Below are positions 7,665-11,777 of a stretch of 11,777 nucleotides of DNA, piece after piece. The notes beneath the pieces are model-generated. The model was not told the DNA's origin and did not search any database. It saw only the letters and a program-made list of their open reading frames with translations. The position numbers and the translations under genes are program-made. Every line of letters begins with the position of its first letter. The first letter of the stretch is position 1. The stretch is from positions 1 through 11,777 of the forward strand of contig JBAPTR010000134.1 in NCBI GenBank assembly GCA_049282265.1, read 5' to 3'. The stretch comes from CAYUCJ01 sp049282265 (GTDB lineage: Bacteria; Desulfobacterota; DSM-4660; Desulfatiglandales; Desulfatiglandaceae).

Positions 7665-8210
7665 TTAGTGCTGAAGAAAATTCATATTTTCATAACCCTT
7701 TTTCACGGCCATGATGTTGCCCTCTTTCTTGCCGGGAACCATTTCTTCTACTGCCTCAATAAGATGTTCGAGTGGGAGGGCATCCGTCAATCGACAGTAC
7801 GCTCCGAGAAGCGTCGTATTGAGAGCGTGATCAAGGCCAAGTTCTTCAGCAATACCCGTGGCGTTCACAAGGCCTACGGAATAGGCTGACAAACCCGGAA
7901 TCTGTTCGTCGGTTTGAGCCGTATTGATGAGGATTTTTCCCCCCGGCTGCATCAGGGTATGCATTTCATCCTGATTGATCAGGCTGGAATCAAAGAAGAG
8001 AAGTTCATCGGGATGTCTGATATCGCATTTCAGCAGGATCTTTTTCTTATCGACGCGCAGAAAACTGACCACCGGCGCTCCCCGACGCTCTCCCCCAAAA
8101 AGGGAATAGCATTGCGGGTACATGCCGGCCTTGAAAAAGGCCATCCCGAGCATCTGTGAAGCCATCACAACACCTTGCCCGCCACGACCCCTGAAGCTGA
8201 TTTCTATCAT
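7665..8210 (-). CDS. 2-oxoacid:acceptor oxidoreductase gamma subunit
   Basis: This is the gamma subunit of the pyruvate/2-oxoacid:ferredoxin oxidoreductase family, 181 residues from the ATG at 8210. It starts with the family signature MIEISFRGRGGQGVV (GRGGQG at 8-13) and contains FGGERRGAPV at 38-47, both standard for this subunit, which takes part in CoA binding and assembly with alpha and beta. An ATG at 8246 in frame would add 12 residues. The start at 8210 is preferred because the protein then begins at the conserved beta strand. The likely promoter also places transcription start near 8252, leaving a normal leader only for the downstream ATG. It is the first gene of the oxidoreductase operon. 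In phenylglyoxylate oxidoreductase the equivalent is PadE, also the first gene of its set. Confidence 0.92.
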   Translation of the reverse strand: MIEISFRGRGGQGVVMASQMLGMAFFKAGMYPQCYSLFGGERRGAPVVSFLRVDKKKILLKCDIRHPDELLFFDSSLINQDEMHTLMQPGGKILINTAQTDEQIPGLSAYSVGLVNATGIAEELGLDHALNTTLLGAYCRLTDALPLEHLIEAVEEMVPGKKEGNIMAVKKGYENMNFLQH

Positions 8211-8258
8211 AGTCGCATCACCCAATTCATGCACGGTACCAAACATAATTTAAAGGAT

Positions 8259-8286
8259 ACTGTACCCTAACAAGATACCTTGTCAA
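8259..8286 (-). promoter_or_regulatory. Sigma70-type promoter for the oxidoreductase-TRAP operon
   Basis: On the minus strand a perfect TTGACA (8281-8286) is followed after 16 bases by TACAGT (8259-8264), which has four of six bases of TATAAT. Transcription would start near 8252, about 42 bases before the preferred gamma-subunit ATG. It lies in the only 100-base non-coding gap of the middle region, just after a hairpin that may end the upstream transcript. Confidence 0.6.
8268..8285. promoter_or_regulatory. Operator-like inverted repeat inside the promoter
   Basis: The 7-base arms at 8268-8274 and 8279-8285 match at 6 of 7 positions around a 4-base centre, with a perfect core ACAAG-GTAT-CTTGT on the minus strand. 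The repeat covers the -35 box and much of the spacer, where a bound dimer would block RNA polymerase. The GntR regulator encoded at the end of this operon is the natural candidate to bind it. The symmetry is seen; the binding is inferred. I found no second clear copy in the window. Confidence 0.4.
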
Positions 8287-8308
8287 GAACAAAGCCGGGT
8301 TATCCGAC

Positions 8309-8334
8309 AAAACTCCCTCATTTAAAAGAGAGGG
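8309..8334 (-). terminator. Weak hairpin plus T-run after the Fe-S subunit gene
   Basis: Thirteen bases after the end of the Fe-S protein gene, CCCTC and GAGGG (8330-8334 and 8315-8319, read on the minus strand) can form a 5-bp stem with a 10-base loop. It is followed by AG and four Ts at 8309-8312. Stem and T-run are short, so termination would be partial. Its place just upstream of a promoter fits an attenuating boundary between two transcripts. Confidence 0.35.
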
Positions 8335-8346
8335 TCCAGCCCGATT

Positions 8347-8808
8347 TTATCGCTTGCTAAGGGCCTCTTTGCCGAGTCTCTCCGAAAGGTCCCTGGCCTC
8401 ACCCCAGAAAATACATCCCGTTGGGCAGACACTGGCGCAGGCCGGCCCGCCATCGTTTTTGAGGCGTTCAATACAAAGATCGCACTTGACCGCCAGATCA
8501 GCATCCTCATCGAACTGCATGGCACCGAAAGGACATGCCTCCACGCAGGCCTTGCATCCGATGCAAAGCTCATTGTCGATGAGCACAATCCCCTGTTCAT
8601 TTCGGGTAATGGCCTCCACCGGGCAGGCCTCTCCACAGGGAGTGCCGGCACAATGGTGGCAATAGATCGGGATAAAATCAGGCGCCTTTTCCACCACTCT
8701 TACCAGTCTCGGGCCCACACCCAGACCGTGTTCCTGTTTGCATGCCACCTCACAGGCATGACAGCCTGTACAGTCTTTCTTGAAAAACATCAAAGAGACT
8801 CTTCCCAT
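8347..8808 (-). CDS. Four-cluster [4Fe-4S] electron-transfer subunit of a molybdopterin oxidoreductase
   Basis: This is a 153-residue polyferredoxin of the DmsB/NrfC/HycB type, which carries electrons from a bis-pterin molybdoenzyme to the next acceptor. Sixteen cysteines fall into four ligand sets: C13, C16, C19, C23; C50, C53, C58, C62; C82, C85, C88, C92; and C109, C112, C124, C128. No signal peptide is present, so it is cytoplasmic. The start ATG has GAGGAGG 7 bases upstream. It is shorter than many DmsB-type subunits, lacking long insertions. It lies two genes after the large subunit, separated by a DUF1566 gene, and is followed by a possible terminator. By context it may be the PadC-like partner in arylacetyl-CoA oxidation. 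No membrane anchor gene is seen. Confidence 0.92.
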   Translation of the reverse strand: MGRVSLMFFKKDCTGCHACEVACKQEHGLGVGPRLVRVVEKAPDFIPIYCHHCAGTPCGEACPVEAITRNEQGIVLIDNELCIGCKACVEACPFGAMQFDEDADLAVKCDLCIERLKNDGGPACASVCPTGCIFWGEARDLSERLGKEALSKR

Positions 8809-8877
8809 CTCGTTACCTCCTCTTTTCGATTCAAAACTCCCTGCTTGGCACCCCTCTGATCAGCTTCTCTTTATTCA

Positions 8878-9219
8878 TCATCCTCGGACGCAACGCACAT
8901 GGTAGGCGTTGCTCTTGTAGTAGCTGAGTATATAGGCACCCTCGAACATCACGATCCATGCATTGTTGGTATTTTCCGAAAAGGTGGTGGAGGACCAGTA
9001 AGACAGGTCATCGCGAAAAAGCACCTCTGGTCGCATAACCGGACGATATCTGCTCCTGTCAAGAAGCGTCTCCAGTTCTCTTGCGCTTGGCAATCGCCAA
9101 TCCTCTTTCCCGTCCAATGACAATTTGCTTGCATACTCCTGGGCCTCGTACCAAGTCATTTCTCCCGGTGAAGCATATTGCCATTCCAGACCGGTCTTGG
9201 GATCTATCCAGGTCAGCAC
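8878..9219 (-). CDS. DUF1566 (Lcl C-terminal-like) domain protein
   Basis: This 113-residue protein is almost entirely one DUF1566 domain, the fold also found at the C-terminus of the Legionella adhesin Lcl. Seen in order are WIDPKTGLEWQ near the start, WYEAQEYASKL, DWRLPSARELETLLD in the middle, SYWSSTT, and the closing YHVRCVRG. No signal peptide or membrane segment is visible. Most relatives I know of are secreted, surface or multidomain proteins. The function of the domain is not known. The start is doubtful: GTG at 9219 is taken because the frame closes four codons upstream, but AGAAGG directly abuts it. The next in-frame ATG would remove part of the domain. The gene lies 80 bases after the molybdoenzyme stop and 69 bases before its Fe-S partner, an odd position. 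Confidence 0.8.
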   Translation of the reverse strand: MLTWIDPKTGLEWQYASPGEMTWYEAQEYASKLSLDGKEDWRLPSARELETLLDRSRYRPVMRPEVLFRDDLSYWSSTTFSENTNNAWIVMFEGAYILSYYKSNAYHVRCVRG

Positions 9220-9299
9220 CCTTCTCTGTCCTCATGTCTATGACCGAGCCCACAGGATGAACCGGTCTTCCACCTTATTGGCTGATGGAAAAAAATGCA

Positions 9300-11384
9300 T
9301 CATTCCTCCACTGGGGCGATATTACACAGGCAGACCCTCAGATTGGTGGAGCCAATCGCCTGGTCCATGCTCTCATGGGAATTGTCCGTCAAGAGATTGA
9401 TATTGGATATATCCCAGCCATGACCCGGGTCCTTTATTTCCGGGAACCACCATCCGTGCTCGGCCACAATCACCCTCGGGTCAATGCCTTCGTTCAGTTT
9501 CGCGCGCTCCTTAATACGCCCCCTTGGAGACTCGATCCAGACCCATTGGCCGTCTTCAATCCCATTTTTTGCCGCAGTCTCGGGATGAATTTCCACGATC
9601 GGATCCGGTCTGATCTCTCTCAGCCAGGGGATCATCCTGTTGGCCGAATGGAAAAAAGTGGGGGTCCGGAGACCCGCGTTGAGGATGTAAGGAAATTTCT
9701 CCGCCACATCCGGCGTGGAATAAAAGCTCTCAGGGAGTTCGGTATACTTGGGAAGAGGATCATATCCCCACTTTTCCAGGACCGTGGAATAAAGTTCCAC
9801 CTTGCCTGTAGGCGTGGAAAAGCCCCTTTCCCTGTATTTGTGGTAGACCATCTCACCTTGCAGGTACCCCTTTTCCTTGAACTGCTCCCAGGTCAGACCC
9901 GAGGGTTCGAGCAGGTAATCCAGACTGTCTTCCACGGTTTCCCACCATTCCTGGCCCATTTTTTTGCCCAGTTCCTGGAAGATCTTGTGATCCTGCCAGC
10001 ACTCGCCGATCTCTACGCATTTCTGTCTCGCCAGGACAAAGCCGTGCCGTTTCCAGTTATCAGCCACGTGGTTTGATTCAAGCCAGGTAGCGGCAGGCAG
10101 AAAAATGTCCGCCAGTTCGGCGGTGGGTGTCAGAAAAAAATCGACCGCGACCAGAAATTCCAGTTTTTTCAAGGCTGCATATGCCTCGCCGGCATTGGCC
10201 CTTGTCATGACCGGATTGGTTCCGCACAATATTCCTGCCTTCAGTTGATAAGGCTTCCCGGTCAGAATAGATTCCCAGGCCACCTTGGGGGTTATAAAGG
10301 CTACCCTGGCACCAAGTTTGTACCGATCGCCCCCCAGCCTCTTTGCTCGAGCTTCCTTCGAAAGATCCTTGTGCCGGGAAAACTCGGAAACCGTCCTCGT
10401 GGGCGGATTGACATAAAGGACATTTCCCCCGGGAGTATCCAAGTTCCCTGTTGCCGCCATGAGCCCGGTCATGGTGCGGGTGCAATCAGCACAGTTATTG
10501 GTCTGTTCGGTGGGGACACCCCAATGGATGCATGCAGGCTTGGTCGTGGCATACATTCGTGCTGCCTTCCGGATCAGATCCTTGTCGACCCAGGTGATTT
10601 CCTGCACCTTCTCGAGTGGATATTCCCTGACCCTTTCCTTGAAGGCATCCCAGCCGTTAATATGGTTTGCCGTGAATTCCTTATCATAAAGCTCCTCTTC
10701 CAGGATCACGTGATGGAAACCCATGGCCAGAGCGGCGTCCGTTCCCGGTCGAAGCTGGAGCCACAGGTCCGCCTTCTTGGTTATAAACCCCTTTCGAGGG
10801 TCTATGGAGATGAGCTTGGCCCCTCCCTTGTAAGCCTTCCAGAAATCCACGCCCTTGTATTCATCAGGATTGGTCCACTGGGGATTGCAGCCCCACATGA
10901 CAATACATTTGGGTCCGCCCCGGTAGTCACAAATCGGCAGAGTCCCGCAGGTGATCAGGGTTGAAGCAACTCTCGAGACATAGCACATATGCCCGGCCGT
11001 GAGGACGTTAGGGGTGCCCAACTGGTTGGCGAACCGGTAGAGATGGCTCTCATAATCCCTTCCGGTCCCCTGCCCGACCACAATCGACTCCGCCCCGTAT
11101 TCGTCGATGACAGCCTGGAACTTCGAAGCGACAGTATCAAGTGCCTCATCCCAGGAAATGTTCTGCCATTTCCCTTCCACTTTCTTCATGGGATGAAGAA
11201 TCCTGTCCGGGTGATAAGCCAATTGCGTGATAGCCAGGCCCTTGCTGCAAAGCGTTCCATAACTGATAGGAGAATCCGGATCCCCCTCCACTTTGATTAC
11301 CTTGCCGTCTTTCACATGAGCGATGACACCGCATCCCCCATGGCAATTACGACAGGCCGTCCTAATTTTCTTGACTTCCGCCAT
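9300..11384 (-). CDS. Molybdopterin (Mo/W-bis-MGD) oxidoreductase large subunit, cytoplasmic
   Basis: This 694-residue enzyme belongs to the DMSO reductase superfamily. The N-terminal [4Fe-4S] site is C11, C14, C18 and C46. C134 in AGHMCY is the likely protein ligand to Mo or W. The C-terminal dinucleotide-binding domain starts near residue 580 (ILNAGLRTPT) and includes GIEDGQWVWI. No twin-arginine signal is present: the protein starts MAEVKKIRTAC, so it works in the cytoplasm, as a CoA-thioester substrate would require. Sequence style (YDKEF, PTGKVELYSTVLEKWGYDPLP) recalls acetylene hydratase and thiosulfate/polysulfide reductase relatives. A strong AAGGAGG lies 6 bases before the ATG. Placed after a PaaK-type ligase and before a 2-oxoacid oxidoreductase operon, it may be an arylacetyl-CoA:acceptor oxidoreductase (PadB-like). 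Other substrates remain possible. Confidence 0.92.
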   Translation of the reverse strand: MAEVKKIRTACRNCHGGCGVIAHVKDGKVIKVEGDPDSPISYGTLCSKGLAITQLAYHPDRILHPMKKVEGKWQNISWDEALDTVASKFQAVIDEYGAESIVVGQGTGRDYESHLYRFANQLGTPNVLTAGHMCYVSRVASTLITCGTLPICDYRGGPKCIVMWGCNPQWTNPDEYKGVDFWKAYKGGAKLISIDPRKGFITKKADLWLQLRPGTDAALAMGFHHVILEEELYDKEFTANHINGWDAFKERVREYPLEKVQEITWVDKDLIRKAARMYATTKPACIHWGVPTEQTNNCADCTRTMTGLMAATGNLDTPGGNVLYVNPPTRTVSEFSRHKDLSKEARAKRLGGDRYKLGARVAFITPKVAWESILTGKPYQLKAGILCGTNPVMTRANAGEAYAALKKLEFLVAVDFFLTPTAELADIFLPAATWLESNHVADNWKRHGFVLARQKCVEIGECWQDHKIFQELGKKMGQEWWETVEDSLDYLLEPSGLTWEQFKEKGYLQGEMVYHKYRERGFSTPTGKVELYSTVLEKWGYDPLPKYTELPESFYSTPDVAEKFPYILNAGLRTPTFFHSANRMIPWLREIRPDPIVEIHPETAAKNGIEDGQWVWIESPRGRIKERAKLNEGIDPRVIVAEHGWWFPEIKDPGHGWDISNINLLTDNSHESMDQAIGSTNLRVCLCNIAPVEE

Positions 11385-11405
11385 TGTTTCCCTCCTTAAA
11401 ATAGA

Positions 11406-11597
11406 TCATAGATCTTCGACCTCAGCGATGTCTGAAATCCCGAATTGCAATGCGTGGGTAAAACTCAATATGCATTGCGCATTTTTTTCGATTGCGGGAA
11501 CGCCTCCCCCCAAGAGCTGTAGCTCATGGACAAGGTTTTCAATTCCATCTATCTTGGTCTTCATCTGCCGTAAGAGATCACCATTCGTGCCAATCAT
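11406..11597 (-). CDS. Small protein of unknown function coupled to the CoA ligase
   Basis: This 63-residue protein is not one I can assign to a named family. It is mostly helical in character, with no signal peptide or hydrophobic span long enough for a membrane helix. A GGG turn and VPAIEKNAQ are followed by one cysteine (C42) and an acidic end (DIAEVEDL). Its ATG overlaps the stop of the ligase gene by 4 bp (ATGA), with AAAGGGGGTGAGG upstream, so it is almost certainly translated. It ends 21 bases before the molybdoenzyme ATG. The tight coupling suggests a role with the ligase or the oxidoreductase, for example as an assembly or regulatory factor, but nothing in the sequence shows which. 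Confidence 0.7.
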   Translation of the reverse strand: MIGTNGDLLRQMKTKIDGIENLVHELQLLGGGVPAIEKNAQCILSFTHALQFGISDIAEVEDL

Positions 11598-11777
11598 GAT
11601 GCCTCACCCCCTTTCATCTCCCTGAGGTCCCTGAACCTCTTCGATTTCAGAGTATACCTGGGTAGGGCTCCGGGTTTCAGCGGGCGAATGAGAAACCGCA
11701 GATTTGTCTTCATCTTGAGCCTTTCAGAGATCCTTTTCATAAGCTCTTTCATGACCTCTTCTCCAATCTCCTGTTCC
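11594..11777 (-). CDS. Phenylacetate-CoA ligase-type AMP-forming ligase, C-terminal fragment
   Basis: Only the last 60 residues are in the window; the gene continues past the right edge. The tail contains a helix region, then LRFLIRPLKPGALPRYTLK and SKRFRDLRE. This is the closing pattern of the AMP-dependent ligase C-terminal domain of PaaK proteins: a strand, a GxLPR turn, then a basic KxxR segment containing the catalytic lysine. Such ligases activate phenylacetate or related aryl or indolyl acids with ATP and CoA in the cytoplasm. The stop overlaps the next gene by 4 bp. It is the first visible gene of the right-hand operon. Family assignment from a short C-terminus is reasonably good; the substrate is unknown. 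Confidence 0.72.
   Translation of the reverse strand, partial: EQEIGEEVMKELMKRISERLKMKTNLRFLIRPLKPGALPRYTLKSKRFRDLREMKGGEAS

Noticed and set aside
9059..9253. Alternative frame giving a 64-residue product over the DUF1566 start
   Set aside because: It overlaps the conserved DUF1566 coding frame, has no family match, and starts at a GTG without a ribosome binding site. It was considered as a frameshifted N-terminus, but the DUF1566 domain already appears complete.
11403..11415. 13-base palindrome AGATC-ATA-GATCT between the small gene and the molybdoenzyme
   Set aside because: The arms are only 5 bp and overlap a stop codon region; likely chance, with no terminator or promoter features.
1..11777. 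CRISPR array, tRNA, rRNA or insertion sequence
   Set aside because: No regularly spaced direct repeats, no tRNA-like cloverleaf and no transposase-like frame were seen anywhere in the window.

Overview
The window looks like chromosomal DNA of a strictly anaerobic bacterium, most likely a sulfate reducer, syntroph or related member of the Desulfobacterota (former deltaproteobacteria). This is inferred from the gene mix: ferredoxin-linked 2-oxoacid oxidoreductase, a molybdenum/tungsten bis-pterin enzyme with a polyferredoxin partner, a TRAP transporter and no aerobic enzymes. No rRNA or marker gene fixes the taxon. Every supported gene lies on the minus strand, so transcription runs from the right edge to the left.

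Right part (11777 to 8347): the C-terminal end of a phenylacetate-CoA-ligase-type adenylating enzyme, cut by the window edge. It is followed by a translationally coupled 63-residue protein of unknown function, a 694-residue molybdopterin oxidoreductase without a Tat signal, a small DUF1566 protein, and a 153-residue protein with four [4Fe-4S] motifs. A weak hairpin and a good sigma70-like promoter (TTGACA, 16 bp, TACAGT) separate this group from the next.

Middle part (8210 to 3785): a 2-oxoacid:acceptor oxidoreductase in the order gamma subunit, iron-sulfur flavoprotein with fused ferredoxin domain, alpha subunit, TPP-binding beta subunit. The flavoprotein, alpha and beta genes overlap by 4 bp each. 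The flavoprotein probably hands electrons from ferredoxin clusters to NAD(P)+.

Left part (3713 to 188): a complete TRAP transporter (periplasmic receptor DctP, small membrane subunit DctQ, large membrane subunit DctM) and a FadR-type GntR regulator closing the operon. The last 187 bases hold no gene but carry a 22-bp inverted repeat and a short GC-rich hairpin.

Taken together, a CoA ligase, a cytoplasmic molybdoenzyme with an electron-transfer subunit, and an NAD(P)-linked 2-oxoacid:acceptor oxidoreductase match the three steps of anaerobic alpha-oxidation of arylacetates: arylacetate to arylacetyl-CoA, to arylglyoxylate, to aroyl-CoA plus CO2. This is the phenylacetate route (PadJ, PadBCD, PadEFGHI) known from Thauera and Aromatoleum/Azoarcus. 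The arrangement here differs: no membrane subunit is visible, the ferredoxin and flavoprotein subunits are fused, a DUF1566 gene is inserted, and a TRAP transporter and GntR regulator are attached. The substrate assignment is inference.
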